DNA of 64,000 bases, taken from the NCBI RefSeq assembly GCF_015277815.1, contig NZ_CP063813.1:558001-622000 (forward strand). Direction: 5' to 3'. The position numbers and the translations under genes were made by a program. A model generated the notes under the pieces. The model was not told where the DNA came from and did no database searches. It saw only the letters and a list, made by a program, of their open reading frames with translations. This DNA is from Microbacterium atlanticum (GTDB lineage Bacteria; Actinomycetota; Actinomycetes; Actinomycetales; Microbacteriaceae). Numbering within the stretch: the first letter of the stretch is position 1; each line of letters begins with the position of its first letter. This document shows, one piece after another, positions 26,199 to 37,300 of this stretch.

Positions 26199-26810
26199 AT
26201 GGCACGGGTCGGAGGTCGCAACTCGTGGATCGCGGTGCCCGCCGGGCTCGTGTGCGCGGCGGTTCTCGGCGTGCTGGTGTGGCTGTCGCTGCCGATGATC
26301 CCCGTCGCCCTCGCCTGGGTGGGCGACACGCTGCGCAGCGCGACGGCTCCGAAGCCGGTCGCGACGCCGGCGATGACCCTCGCACAGCAGGCGGCCGACG
26401 GCGCCGCGATCGACTGCCGCACGCTGTACTCCGACGACCTGTGGAACGAGCTGATGTGGCGCCCCGGGTCGCTGCTGAACCAGTCCGCTGCCGCGCCGGC
26501 GACGGCCGCGACCGCGTTCGCCGACGCCGCGTCGCCGGAGGTGCTGGTGACGTGCGCCTGGCGGTTCGACAGCGGCGACATCGCCACGACGTTCGCCAGG
26601 ATCGACCCCGAGGCGGCGACGCTCGCCGAGGTGGCGCTGTCGGCGGACGGCTACGCGTGCCGGACCGGCGCGCAGCTGACCTGCACGCGCGAGCGAGGCC
26701 CCGTTCTGGAAGAGCACACGCTCCGCGACGGCCTGTGGCTGGTGAGCGTCCAGACCCGCTGGCATCCCGAGGACTACGGAGCGCGGCTGGATCGCACAGT
26801 GTGGGGGTGA
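26199..26810 (+). CDS. Membrane-anchored cysteine-containing hypothetical protein
   Basis: Protein of 203 residues with one N-terminal membrane anchor (about residues 10-35). The outside part has cysteines in the order DCRTL, VTCAWR, GYACR and LTCTRE, well placed for two disulfides. ATG 26199 has GGAAGGG upstream. The convergent lipoprotein gene at 26815 has the same cysteine and Trp-Arg pattern, so the two appear to be paralogues. Function unknown. Confidence 0.8.
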   Translation: MARVGGRNSWIAVPAGLVCAAVLGVLVWLSLPMIPVALAWVGDTLRSATAPKPVATPAMTLAQQAADGAAIDCRTLYSDDLWNELMWRPGSLLNQSAAAPATAATAFADAASPEVLVTCAWRFDSGDIATTFARIDPEAATLAEVALSADGYACRTGAQLTCTRERGPVLEEHTLRDGLWLVSVQTRWHPEDYGARLDRTVWG

Positions 26811-26814
26811 CGCG

Positions 26815-27402
26815 TCAGCGGAAGATGGCCCCGACGACGGCGTCGGTGTAGCCGGTCGGGGCGAGATTCGAGTACCGCGTGTCGATGAGGATGTCGTCGC
26901 GCCAGAACAGCGTGCGCCCGTCGGTGACCGGATAGGTCTCATTCGGCCAGGTCTTCTCGCACCGGGTGCCGCCGACCGGGGTGTAGCACGTGAACCCCTC
27001 CTCGGCCACGAGCTGGTTGAGCATGTCCAGTGCCGGGCCGCGCGACATGTACGAGATGGTCGTGACGAGCCCCGTGGTGTCGGCTGCGGGGTCGCGCCAC
27101 ACGCAGATCAGACCGCCGCCCGGCTGCGGGCCCGACGCCCCGAACGCCGGGTCGTTGAGCGGCACGCCCTCGAGCTGCGACAGCACGCCCGGCGTCAGCA
27201 TCGCGCGGCAGTCGTCGGGGATCTCGGCACGCCCGGTCGCCGAGGGGCTCGGGCTCGGTGCGGCGGTCCGCGTGGGGGTGGCCGTCGGGGTGCCGGGGGC
27301 CGGCGAGTCGGCGGCGTCCGGGTCGGGAGCGCACGCGACGAGAGCGGCGAGACAGAGGGCGGATGCCGCGGCTGCGGCGACCCGCTTCACGCGAGGTGCC
27401 AT
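26815..27402 (-). CDS. Cysteine-containing lipoprotein, hypothetical
   Basis: Protein of 195 residues. The signal peptide ends in a lipobox (LAALVAC), predicting a lipid-anchored extracellular protein. A Pro/Thr/Ser linker follows, then a domain with DCRAML, LICVWR, GFTCY and TRCEK. This mirrors the tail-to-tail neighbour at 26199-26810 and ends with a similar hydrophobic strand. ATG 27402 is chosen because it gives a normal signal peptide; the open frame runs to 27465. The ribosome site is weak. Confidence 0.82.
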   Translation of the reverse strand: MAPRVKRVAAAAASALCLAALVACAPDPDAADSPAPGTPTATPTRTAAPSPSPSATGRAEIPDDCRAMLTPGVLSQLEGVPLNDPAFGASGPQPGGGLICVWRDPAADTTGLVTTISYMSRGPALDMLNQLVAEEGFTCYTPVGGTRCEKTWPNETYPVTDGRTLFWRDDILIDTRYSNLAPTGYTDAVVGAIFR

Positions 27403-27568
27403 GGCGCCCAGGGTAGGGGCATCCGTCTCCCCGCTTCGCGCACCCCACCGCGCATCGGCGTGCACGCGAGGCGATCGCGCTACACGCGCGGCATGCCTCC
27501 CGGGGATGCGCGGCGCGCCGGGCTACTCTGCCTCTGCAGGGATCAGCCCTGCGTGAGGAGTGCCTGCG

Positions 27569-28609
27569 ATGAGTGACCCCAAGTCGACCTACGGCGACCC
27601 CGTGGAAGAGCCTCGCAGCGTCGACGACGTCGTCGGTCGCGCGAACGAGGGCCTCGCCGAAGCCGAGGCCGCCGGTCGCGGAGCCGTCGACGGCGACCGG
27701 ACCGCCGACGCCCCCACAGCCGACGCCCGCACTCCCGACGCATCGGACGTCGACTCCTCCGCGTCCGTCGCGGACGCACGCGCCGCCGAGGGCGGCGACG
27801 ACCTTCCGTCTTCGTCCGAGCGGACAACCGACGCCGGGGTCGCTCCCGCCGCCGCGCCGGCCGCCCCTGTCGCCGCCCCGAAGGACGCCGAGCCCGATCC
27901 GTGGGACTCGCCCGAGGCGGCGTCCCTGGACTACCGCTCCCACACCGCCGCGCCGCCCGCCGACGAGTCGCCGACCGTGGTCGCCGCACCCGTCGTGACC
28001 TCCAGCGAGCCCGTCGCCGACCGCCCCACCGCCCCGGCTCCGCAGCCGATCTTCGTGCAGGCGCCGGAAGCCCCGCGACCCCGCGGGAACCGCGCCGCCG
28101 CGGGCGCCATCGGGCTGCTCGCCGCCCTGGCCTTCGCCGTGCTGTACCTCGCCGCCTGGCTCGGCGTCGGCGCACTGCGCGGCGACGTCACGGTGGCCAA
28201 CGTCGGCGCTGCGGCGCTCGCGGCCCTGGCCACGTGGTCGCTGTGGGTGCCGACGGTGGTGTTCTTCATCGCGTTCTGGCTGCTCGGCGCGATCATCAAC
28301 CGCGGCCGGTGGGGCGCCTGGGTCATCTTCGGCATCTTCGTGGGCTTCGCGGCGTACGGCGGGCACCTCCTGGGCGCACTGTTCCAGGCGCCGTTCTGGG
28401 AGCTCACCGCCCGCGAGGGATCCGAGCTCATCACCGCGGAGCTCCTCGCCCCGCTTGCGATCGCCGCATTCGTCATCGGCCGTGAGCTGACGATCTGGTT
28501 CGGCGCGTGGGTCGCGTCGCGCGGCAAGCGCGTCACCGAGCTCAACGTCGAGGCCCAGCGGGAGTACGAGCGCACGCTCGAGGCCGGTCCGCAGCTCGTC
28601 CGCGCGTAG
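27569..28609 (+). CDS. Multi-pass membrane protein with long acidic N-terminus, hypothetical
   Basis: Protein of 346 residues. The first about 165 residues are disordered and rich in Ala, Asp, Pro and Glu. Four membrane segments follow: about residues 177-200, 215-240, 250-275 and 290-315 (for example WVPTVVFFIAFWLLGAII and WGAWVIFGIFVGFAAYGG). A short charged cytoplasmic tail ends the protein. ATG 27569 has GAGGAG eight bases upstream; GTG 27560 is in frame. I do not recognise the family. Confidence 0.83.
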   Translation: MSDPKSTYGDPVEEPRSVDDVVGRANEGLAEAEAAGRGAVDGDRTADAPTADARTPDASDVDSSASVADARAAEGGDDLPSSSERTTDAGVAPAAAPAAPVAAPKDAEPDPWDSPEAASLDYRSHTAAPPADESPTVVAAPVVTSSEPVADRPTAPAPQPIFVQAPEAPRPRGNRAAAGAIGLLAALAFAVLYLAAWLGVGALRGDVTVANVGAAALAALATWSLWVPTVVFFIAFWLLGAIINRGRWGAWVIFGIFVGFAAYGGHLLGALFQAPFWELTAREGSELITAELLAPLAIAAFVIGRELTIWFGAWVASRGKRVTELNVEAQREYERTLEAGPQLVRA

Positions 28610-28653
28610 CGGGCGGCCACGTCGCGCCGGTGCCGAGCCCCGTCTCCCACCGC

Positions 28654-28718
28654 GAAACAGGGGATCCGCGCCGAGACAAGGGACGACGTCCCCTGTCTCG
28701 GCCGTAACCCCATGTCTC
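28654..28718. repeat. Four copies of a 12-bp motif in inverted arrangement
   Basis: The motif GA(A/G)ACAnGGGG/A occurs at 28654-28664 and 28673-28683 on the plus strand and at 28689-28699 and 28707-28718 on the minus strand. The middle two form a 14-bp hairpin with one mismatch around CGACG. It lies between two membrane-protein genes. Could be a REP-type repeat, a terminator or a multi-site operator. Confidence 0.6.
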
Positions 28719-28791
28719 GACGGCGGAGGCGCGCCGGCGCGGTCGCGCGGGCGGCCGAGACCCGGACGACCCCGCGACGTAGGCTGGCCGC

Positions 28792-29292
28792 ATGGCCGCC
28801 GATCGCGGGAGCGGAGAGCCGCACGGATCCGTGCGGCCGGCCGTCGCGCTCGCGTTCGCGAGCATGGCCTTCGTCGCGCTCGTCATCTTCGCGCTCGGCA
28901 TGACCAGCCTCGTCACCGGCGAGGACATCATCGCCACCCCGGGGCTCGGTCAGGTGCCCGGGATCGCCGGTGTCGTCTGCGCCCTGCTCGCCTTCGCCGG
29001 GGGGCTGTGGGCGTCGATCGGGCGCGCCGAGGAGCGGCATCCGTCGTTCTGGGGCGCCGCGTGGACGACGGCCGCGAGCTTCCTGGCCTACATCGGCGGG
29101 GTGTGGCTGGGCGCCCTCTTCACCGGTGCCGACCTCGGGGTCGCGACGGGAGTGGCGGGTCGCCTCGCGACGTCGTGGTTCGGCGTGGCGGTCGCGGCGG
29201 CGGCCTTCGTGTGCGCGTGGTCGGGGATCGCCCTCGTGCGCACGCGGGCGCAGCGGCCGCGCTGGCCCTGGGAGGACGAGCACGACGAGTGA
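28792..29292 (+). CDS. Small multi-pass membrane protein, hypothetical
   Basis: Protein of 166 residues with about four membrane segments (starting AVALAFASMAFVALVIFALG, then GIAGVVCALLAFAGGLWA, FLAYIGGVWLGALF and VAVAAAAFVCAWSGIALV). The C-terminus is short and charged, with PRWPWEDEHDE. No recognised family and no clear ribosome site. The preceding inverted motifs at 28654-28718 could control it. Confidence 0.75.
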   Translation: MAADRGSGEPHGSVRPAVALAFASMAFVALVIFALGMTSLVTGEDIIATPGLGQVPGIAGVVCALLAFAGGLWASIGRAEERHPSFWGAAWTTAASFLAYIGGVWLGALFTGADLGVATGVAGRLATSWFGVAVAAAAFVCAWSGIALVRTRAQRPRWPWEDEHDE

Positions 29293-29351
29293 CGCCGGGT
29301 CGGGGCTTTGTTCCGCGGAAATCCGGGCGTGCGCGCGGGCGGCGTACTAGC

Positions 29352-30029
29352 GTGGTGCAGGTGGAGCGGTCCCTCGAGACCCAGGTCAGCCAGGCGGTCG
29401 ACGCCTGGCTGGCGTGGTTGCCGCGCTGGGAGCCGGCCACGCACCGGGGCCGCACGGCGCCGTGCCGCCGGTGCTTCGGTTCGCCGGTGCTGTCGGCTGC
29501 CGGGCTCGGCGCAGACGTGCCGCACGGCGTGCAGCACGGCCTGTCGACCCGCATCAAGGCGATCGTGGACCGGTCGGTCGCGGAGTACACCGCGCTGAAC
29601 CTGCCCATGCTGCAGGCCGAGCTCGACCAGCAGGCGGCGCGCAACCGCGCCCGCAGCTACCGGCCCGCCGAGGGCCTCGACCCCGAGTTCGAGGGTCTTC
29701 CCCTGGACCCGGACCCGATCCCGGGCGCGCCCTTCCTCTTCACCGTCGCCGGACTCGCCGAAGCGGCCGACGCCGACGTGCCCGCCCTGCCGCCTCTCAG
29801 CGAGGAGGCCAAGGCCGCGCTCCGGCAGGAGGTCGGCCTCGCCGACGACTACGCCAACATGGTCGGCCGCGAGGTGTGCACGATCCTGCTGCACCACCGG
29901 CTGCGGATCCAGGCCGCCATCGCCGAGTACGTCGAGCCGCAGATCGAGGCGATGCTCGCCGACCTCACCAAGTCGCTCGACGCGCCCTTCGACCCGCACG
30001 ACCCGGGCGACGGCCGGCGCCTGGACTGA
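29352..30029 (+). CDS. Hypothetical cytoplasmic protein with CxxC
   Basis: Soluble protein of about 225 residues. It has a CRRC pair near the N-terminus (TAPCRRCFGSPVLS, about residues 36-40), which might bind a metal. The rest is mostly helical and acidic. In-frame GTG codons at 29352, 29355 and 29361 are all possible starts and none has a good ribosome site. TACTAG just upstream could be the -10 of a leaderless message, but no -35 fits. It precedes the kinase gene by 217 bases. Family not recognised. Confidence 0.68.
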   Translation: MVQVERSLETQVSQAVDAWLAWLPRWEPATHRGRTAPCRRCFGSPVLSAAGLGADVPHGVQHGLSTRIKAIVDRSVAEYTALNLPMLQAELDQQAARNRARSYRPAEGLDPEFEGLPLDPDPIPGAPFLFTVAGLAEAADADVPALPPLSEEAKAALRQEVGLADDYANMVGREVCTILLHHRLRIQAAIAEYVEPQIEAMLADLTKSLDAPFDPHDPGDGRRLD

Positions 30030-30133
30030 CGGGCCCGGGGTTTCCGGCGACGTTCGGCCGGTGCCGCACTGCTGCGCCTCCCGTCGGCCATCTCCCGGCG
30101 CCCGATCGCAGGGCGCGCCGGCCCGAGTGGCTG

Positions 30134-30153
30134 TCCACACGGCGGGGTGTGGA
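30134..30153. promoter_or_regulatory. Inverted repeat upstream of the kinase gene
   Basis: Perfect 7-bp arms TCCACAC / GTGTGGA separated by 6 bases, about 95 bases upstream of the kinase start. The left arm with its flank (CTGTCCACA) also resembles an actinobacterial DnaA box at 8 of 9 bases. Operator role is a guess. Confidence 0.35.
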
Positions 30154-30246
30154 GCGGAGGGCGACGCAGGTGGTTTTGTTAGCATGGCCGGGTTTGTTGC
30201 CGCGGTCTGCGGCACGGGTCGTGCTCGGTGCGGACGAGGGGGTGCG

Positions 30247-31386
30247 GTGGCCACGCGACTCCCTTCGGCGCCTCCCATCCTTCCGGGACTCGCCTACATC
30301 CGTCCGCTCGGCTCGGGCGGCTTCGCCGACGTCTTCCTGTACGAGCAGGACATGCCCCGCCGCAACGTCGCGGTGAAGGTGCTGCCCAGCGACGTCCGCG
30401 ACCCCGAGCTGCGGCGCATGTTCAACGCCGAAGCCGATGTGCTCGCCCACCTGTCGGCCCACCCGTCGATCGTGACGGTCTATCAGGCGAGCATCTCGGC
30501 CGACGGCCGGCCGTACATCGTCATGGAGTTCTGCCCCGGCTCGCTCGCGCAGCGATACCGGGTGGAGCGCATCCCCGTGGACGAGGTGCTGACGATCGGG
30601 GTGCGCATGGCCAGCGCCCTGGAGTCCGCCCACCGCGCGGGACTCATCCACCGGGACGTCAAGCCCAGCAACATCCTCATCACGACCTTCGGGACTCCGG
30701 TGCTGGCCGACTTCGGCATCTCGGCGTCGCTGCAGCGCCGGAGCGGTGGCGAGGTGCTGGCCATGTCGATCCCCTGGAGCGCACCGGAAGTGGTGGCCGA
30801 GCACACCAGCGGCACGGTCGCCAGCGAGGTGTGGAGCCTCGGCGCGACGGTGTACTCCCTGCTGGCGGGCCACAGTCCGTTCGAGCGCCGGGAGCGCGGC
30901 CAGAACACGAAGGACCTCCTCCGCCGGCGCATCGCGCGCGCCAGCTACGTCGAGATCCCCCGGGCCGACGTCCCCCCGTCGCTGCAGAAGGTGCTCGCCC
31001 GCGCGATGAGCCGGGATCCGGGGCGGCGCTATGGGTCGGCCCGCGAGTTCGGCGAGGCGCTGCGCGAGGTGCAGGCCGAGCTCGGGCTTTCGCCGACGCC
31101 CCTCGAGGTGCCGGGGACGGAGTGGGCCCCGGCATCCGTCCCCGTCGACTTCGCCGACTCGGGCCTGCGCGGCCCGGCCCGCTCCCGCGTCGAGCGGGAG
31201 GTGACGCGCAAGGCCGCCGGCGGCGTCGAGCTGACCTCCCTCGCCCGGGACGAGGACACCGACATCTCGGCTCTCGCCGGGCGCCGCGCCGGTGCGGCGC
31301 TGCCGTGGGTCGTCGGCATCGGCGCGGGTCTCGCGGTGGGCGCGGGAGCGGTCGTGGTCGCCCTGCTGCTCGCGGGGGTGCTCTGA
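30247..31386 (+). CDS. Membrane-anchored Ser/Thr protein kinase
   Basis: PknB-type (Hanks) kinase, 379 residues. The cytoplasmic kinase domain (about residues 12-280) has the glycine loop GSGGFADV (22-29), the ATP lysine in VAVKVL (Lys44), HRDVKPSN with catalytic Asp137, and DFG. The activation segment lacks the usual TxT and reads RRSGGEVLAMSIPWSAPE. A membrane segment near the C-terminus ends the protein, with no PASTA or other extracellular domain. GTG 30247 has GAGGGGG upstream; ATG 30184 is in frame but poorly supported. The stop overlaps the start of the Ig-like protein gene (TGATG). Likely targets are proteins of this locus, such as the FHA protein and the Thr-repeat protein. No partner phosphatase is in the window. 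Confidence 0.94.
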   Translation: MATRLPSAPPILPGLAYIRPLGSGGFADVFLYEQDMPRRNVAVKVLPSDVRDPELRRMFNAEADVLAHLSAHPSIVTVYQASISADGRPYIVMEFCPGSLAQRYRVERIPVDEVLTIGVRMASALESAHRAGLIHRDVKPSNILITTFGTPVLADFGISASLQRRSGGEVLAMSIPWSAPEVVAEHTSGTVASEVWSLGATVYSLLAGHSPFERRERGQNTKDLLRRRIARASYVEIPRADVPPSLQKVLARAMSRDPGRRYGSAREFGEALREVQAELGLSPTPLEVPGTEWAPASVPVDFADSGLRGPARSRVEREVTRKAAGGVELTSLARDEDTDISALAGRRAGAALPWVVGIGAGLAVGAGAVVVALLLAGVL

Positions 31387-34300
31387 TGCGGCGCGGCACG
31401 CTCGCCGGACTCATCGCCACGGGCGCCGTGGTGGCGACGGTCGTCGGCCTCAGCGTCGTGTGGCCGGGCCTCGACGCGCAGGAGACGCCCGAGGTCGACA
31501 CCGCCGTGTGGGCGCTGCAGACCGGGGACGGCCGGCGGTACGCGCGCGTGAACACCTCGGTCGGCGAGCTCGACACCGTCCGCCGCATCAGCAACCCCGA
31601 CCAGGTCGTGCAGACGGGGGACGCCGCGTATCTGTTCAGCGGCAGCTACAGCACCGTGACGCGCATCGACGCGGCCCTTCCGGCCGACCTCGACGAGGAG
31701 GCGCTGCGGTCCTCGCAGAAGACGCCTCCGGGCACCATCGACGCGGTCACCGCGGGCGACTACGTCGCGTACCGCACCGACTCCGGCGCCGTCTACGCGG
31801 GCCGCCTCTCCAGCGGCACCACGGTGCAGGTGGATCCGTTCCGCGCCGGAGACGACGAGGCGCCGCAGTACACCGCGGATGCCGTCGCCGTCGACGCACG
31901 CGGCATGCTCTTCGCCTACTCGTCCGACGACGACTCGGTGCTGCGCTACGACGTCCGCACCGGCGACGTGCGGGGCCGCGACGAGGTGGATGCCGAGGGC
32001 CTGGCGGTGCCCGCGATCACCGCCGCGGGCGATACGTGGGTCGTGGTCGACGCGGAGGACGGCGAGGTGTGGCTGCGCGGTCAGGACGGCTCCGCGCCCG
32101 CTCCCACCACCGGCCCCGTGGTGGTCGGCGCCCCCGACGCCGACGGGACGGCGGTGCACCTCGCCGACGACACCGCCCTGGTGCGGGTGCCGGCAGACGG
32201 ATCGGCCATGACGCGAGAGGCCGGCGAAGGGGACGGGGCGGTGCTCGGCACCCCCGCGCAGCCGATCACGAACGACGGCGTCACGTACGCGGCGTGGCTC
32301 GCGCAGGGCGAGGCCGGCGGACGGCTGTGGCGGTCCGACGAGGGCGAGATCCCGCTCGACTACGGCGGCCGCGAGCTGGGCGACGAGGTCCGGCCCGTCT
32401 TCGTCGCGAGCGGCTCGGCGGTGATCCTCAACGAGACCCGGTCGGGATGGGCGTGGTCCGTGCCGACCGGCAGGCTGATCCCCTCGAGCCAGGACTGGAG
32501 CCTGGACGACCGCACCGAGGCTGATGCCGTTCCCAGCGAGGAGCAGCTGCAGGTCGTGCTCGACCCGAAGCCGCCGATCGCCGAACCGGACGCGTTCGGG
32601 GTTCGTGCCGGCACCCTCGTGTCGCTGCCCGTCCTCATGAACGATCACGACCCCAACGAGGACGTGCTGACGATCGACCGCGCGTCGGTGAGCGGGCTGG
32701 ACCCCGGCTTCGGGTCGGTGACGGTCACCGATGATCTGCAGCGCTTCGCGGTGCGCGTGCAGCCCGGCGCAACGGGCTCGGCGACGTTCTCGTACGCCGT
32801 GATGGACGGGACGGCCGAGAACGGACTGGCCTCCGAGCCCACCACCGTCACGCTGACGGCGGCCGGCCCCGAGGCCGACTCCGCGCCGGAGTGGTGCGGT
32901 GTCGAGCGATGTCTGATCGAGTGGCCGCGCCCGGAGGTCGCGCGCGGTGGGACCGTCACCGTGCCGGTGCTCCCCGGGTGGGTGGACCCCGAAGGGGATC
33001 CGCTGCTCCTGCTGTCGGTCGAGAACCGCACGGGGCCGGGCTCGGTCGCGGCCACCCCGGGCGGCGAGGTGGTCTACCAGCACAGCGACACCGGTGAGGG
33101 GGGCGAGCAGCTGATCGAGCTGGCGGTGACGGTCGCCGACACCCGGGGCCGGACGGCGGTCAAGCCCCTCACGATCACCGTGTCGCCGCAGCCGCAGCTG
33201 GTCGCCCAGTCCTTCGCCGTCAGCGACACCGTGGCATCCGCGCTCACCGTCGACGTCGCCGACCACTTTACCGGCACGGCCGGGCTGGTCTCGCTCGACT
33301 CCGTCCGGGTGGTCGACGATGCCCAGGCGACGGCCACTGTGATCGCCGGCTCGACGTCCTTCGAGTTCGGCGCGCGCGACCCCGGCACCTTCCGCGTCGA
33401 CTTCACCGTGACCGACGGCACGACGGAGGCGACCGCCACGGTCCGCATCACGCTGCTGCCCGCCGACGCCCCGGCGCAGCTGGCCACCTCACCGGTGGTG
33501 GCGTTCGTGCATCCGCAGCAGGACGCCACGCTCGACGTCTTCGACGCGGTGTCCAACCCCACTCGACGGGTGCTGCTGCTGAGCGACGTCGTGCCGAGCG
33601 CGGATGCCGGCGCCACGCTGACCGTCGACGCCGTCGGGCAGAACCACCTCCGCGTCGCCGGCACCACCGCCGACGGCGCCGCAGGGCGGCTCGGGACGGT
33701 CTCGTACGTGGTGAGCGACGGCACCGAGGATGCCGGCGCGAGCGTCGAGGGGGAGGCGACGGTGTACCTCCTTCCGCCCGCCCCCGAGCTCGCGCCCATC
33801 GCGGTCGACGACGCCGTGGTGGTCCGCGCCGGCGCGCAGATCGACATCCCCGTGCTCGACAACGACATCTCCCCGGCCGGCGGCCGCCCCACTCTCAACG
33901 CCGCGTCGGTGCGCTCCTCCAGCGATGCCGCGCTCGCCTTCGGCGCGGGCGATCTCCTGCGCTACCTCGCGCCCGACGAGCCGGGGGAGTACGCGGTCGA
34001 GTACTCGGTGTTCACCACCGGGGCGCCGGCGCTCGCCGACACCGCCACGGTGCGGGTGCGGGTGATCGACGACGACGCGAACCGGGCGCCGTCGGCCGAC
34101 ACCCTGGAAGGCCGGGTGCTGAGCGGTCAGTCGGCGCTCATCGCGTTCGACGGCTTCGGCGCCGACCCGGACGGCGACGTCGTCACACTCGATCGCATCG
34201 TGTCGCAGCCCGAACGCGGCGCCGCCACGATCACTGCCGACGGCGCGTCGATCCTCTACACCAGCGTGCCGGGCGACAGCGGCCAGGTCTCCTTCCGCTA

Positions 34301-37300
34301 CCGCGTCGTGGACGCGCTCGGCGAGACCGCAGAGGGCACGGCCCGGGTCGGAGTGCTCGACGGCGAGGCGAACCCCAGCCCGGTGACGTTCACCGACTAC
34401 GTGCAGGTGCAGGCCGGGGAGGGCAGCACGATCCGGGTGAGTCCTCTCTCGAACGACGTCGATCCCACCGGTGGCCGCCTCCGGGTCGCCGACGTGCGTC
34501 CCGACGTCCCCGAGACGCTCATCGACGGCAGCGAGAATGCGGAGTTCGCCCGCCTGGACGGGCTGATCTCCGACACCGACGACACGACCGTCGTGATCGA
34601 AGCGGGCGAGAGCCCCGGAACCATGTCCTTCCTCTACGACGTCGAGTCGTCGTCGGGCAACACCGGCCGCGGGCTCATCGTGGTGAGGGTGGTGCGCGAG
34701 AGCGTGCCGGACTATCCCATCGTCGCTGACACCGTCCTGACCGTGGAGACGCGCGAGGACTTCCGCCGCGGCGTCGACGTGCTCGACGGCAAGGTGATCT
34801 GGTCGGGGGGCGACATCGGCGACCTCGAGGTCTCGCTGTGGGGCGAGCAGAACGGGGTGAGCGTCAGCGGCTCGCGGATTCGCGGCGAGCTGCCGGCGAC
34901 GACGCGGCTCATCCCGTTCGCGGTGACCGGCGAGGGCGCCTCGGGCGAGGTGGTGACCTACGGCTTCCTGCGCGTGCCCGGCGACGACGACGTGGCGCTG
35001 ACGCTGCGGGCGGGGGTCGCCCCGCCGCCGGTGGCGGAGCTGGAGTCGACCACGTTCGACATGAGCGATCTGGTGGCCCGTCCGCGGGGCACCGTCCTCG
35101 AGGTCGGCGGCGAACTGCGTGCCTCGGGGGCGCGGTCCGAGGCGCGGTGCGTCGTCGACGCGGGCACCGTCGTGCGCTACGACGCCGGTGCCGGCGCGCC
35201 GTGGGTCGACGCGTGCCAGGTGCCGGTCCGCCTCGCGGGCGATGAGGACTGGACGCTGCTGTCGGTGCCGCTCACGATCGTGCCGCGCGACCCGCAGCCC
35301 GAGCTGCGCCCCGGCTCGATCACCGTCGGACCGGGCGAGCAGGTCTCGTTCGACCTCCGCAACATGACGACGTGGCAGCTGCGCGCGGATTGGGAGGGCA
35401 TCCGGTACGCCGTCCAGCACGCCGGCACCGCCTTCGACGTCGCGCAGGAGGGATCCGTCCTCACCGTCACCGGCGCGGACCGCGCGGTGCCCGGCAGCGA
35501 CGAGACCGTGGTCGTGTCGGTCACCAGCCATCCGGCTGTCGCCCCCGCTCGCCTCATCCTGCGCGTCGGTGCCGCTCCCTCCACGCTGCCGCAGGGCGGA
35601 TCGGTCGTGCAGCAGTGCTCGCAGGCGGCGGGCGCGTCGTGCACCATCACGGTGGTCGGAGCGAGCGGCGAGATCAACCCGCTGCCGCGCACCCCGCTCG
35701 AGCTCGTCGGCGTGCGGGCGACGGGCGCCTGCACGGGCGTGGGGTTCCAGGTGGTGTCGGCGACCTCCATCGCGGCGACGTGGACGACGGATGCCCCGGG
35801 CGCGACGTGCACCGCGAGCTTCTCGGTGCGCGACGCCCAGGGCCGCATCACGAGGTCTGAGCGGGACGGCCGCCTGGTCCTGGATCTGCTCGGGTACCCC
35901 AGGACGCCGGCGAGTGTGGTGCAGACGGCGTACGGCGACGGCACGCTGACCCTGCGCGTGGACCCCGGCGAGGCGCGACTGGCCTACCCGGGGCTCTCGG
36001 GCTTCGTCGTCCGCGCCGCCGGACAGGAGGCGGTGCGATGCTCGGCTGACGGCGTGTGCCCGCCGATCGCGGCCCCCAACGGCGAGCGGCGCACCTACGA
36101 CGCGTGGGCCGTCAACGCGGTCGGGGAATCGCGCGGGAGCGTGCGCACCGTCGCATGGGCCTACGACGCTCCGCTGCGGCCGGCCGGCGTGACGGCCGCG
36201 CCCGTCGTCACCGGTGACGGGGCCGGCGGCGTCGTCCGGCTGGTCGTCGACGGGATCGACGCGGCCGAGACCGGCAGCCTCGAGATCGCCAGCCCCGCCG
36301 GCGAGGTCGTGCGGGTGCCCGTCGCACCCGGCGAGACGAGGGTGGAGGTCACCTCGTACCGCGTGGGCAGCAACACGTCGTCGCCGGTGACGGTGACGCC
36401 GTTCTCGCGCTTCGACGTGCCGCCCGGCCTCGGCGGCAGCGCCGCCGGCGAGGCCGTCACCGTGCCGGCGAACGGCGTGGGAAGCCCGCTGTCGCCGCAG
36501 CTGACCCTCACCTCGGTGTCCAACGGAGACGGCACCTCGACGGTGACCGCCCGCGCCGGCGCGACGGTGAACGGCGACGGATCGCGCCTGCGCTACGGGA
36601 TCGTGCCGGAGGGCCGTGGCTGCACGGTGACCGAGGAGGGCGGTACGGTGACGTTCCCCGGTCTGGCCGACGGCGAGGAGTACGCCTTCCGCATGTGCGC
36701 CGAGTCGTGGTGGGACGGTGCGTCCTTCGGACGAGTCGAGGCGACCGGGACCGTCCGCGCGCAGCAGTCCGGCCGCGCGCCGGAGGGCTGGACCTTCGTC
36801 GTCGACGGACGGCCGGAGGTGTCGGCGCAGCGCGCGGAGTGGCTGATCCGGGAGCAGCCGACCTCGACCGAGCGGCTTCCCAACCGCAACCGGGTCGAGT
36901 TCCAGGGCTGGGGCCCGGGCACCGGGGTGTTCGGCGGGGATCCGGGCATCCAGGTGCGGTACGTCCACGAGTTCTGGGGCACCGCGACGGCGTGGTCGAC
37001 GGTGAGCCCGCGCGCGGGGAGCGCCCCCTATCAGGTGCAGGCGACGTGGCGCGTCGACTCGTGCGTCGGCGGGACGCCGCTGGCCGTGAGCGGGCAGTCC
37101 TCCAACGCCCCCGACGGCTCACCGGCGGCGTTCACGTTCGGCAACGCCGGGCTGCGCTACTTCGACGCTGCGGGTCTTCCGCTCGTCCACGAGGCCGGCA
37201 CCTGGAACGTCCCCCTCGGCGCCGTGCGCGTCGACGGCGTGTCCGTCACCGTCGGCTGGGACGCCCAGGGCTGGGGTCTGGCGCCGGCGAGCGCGACCTT

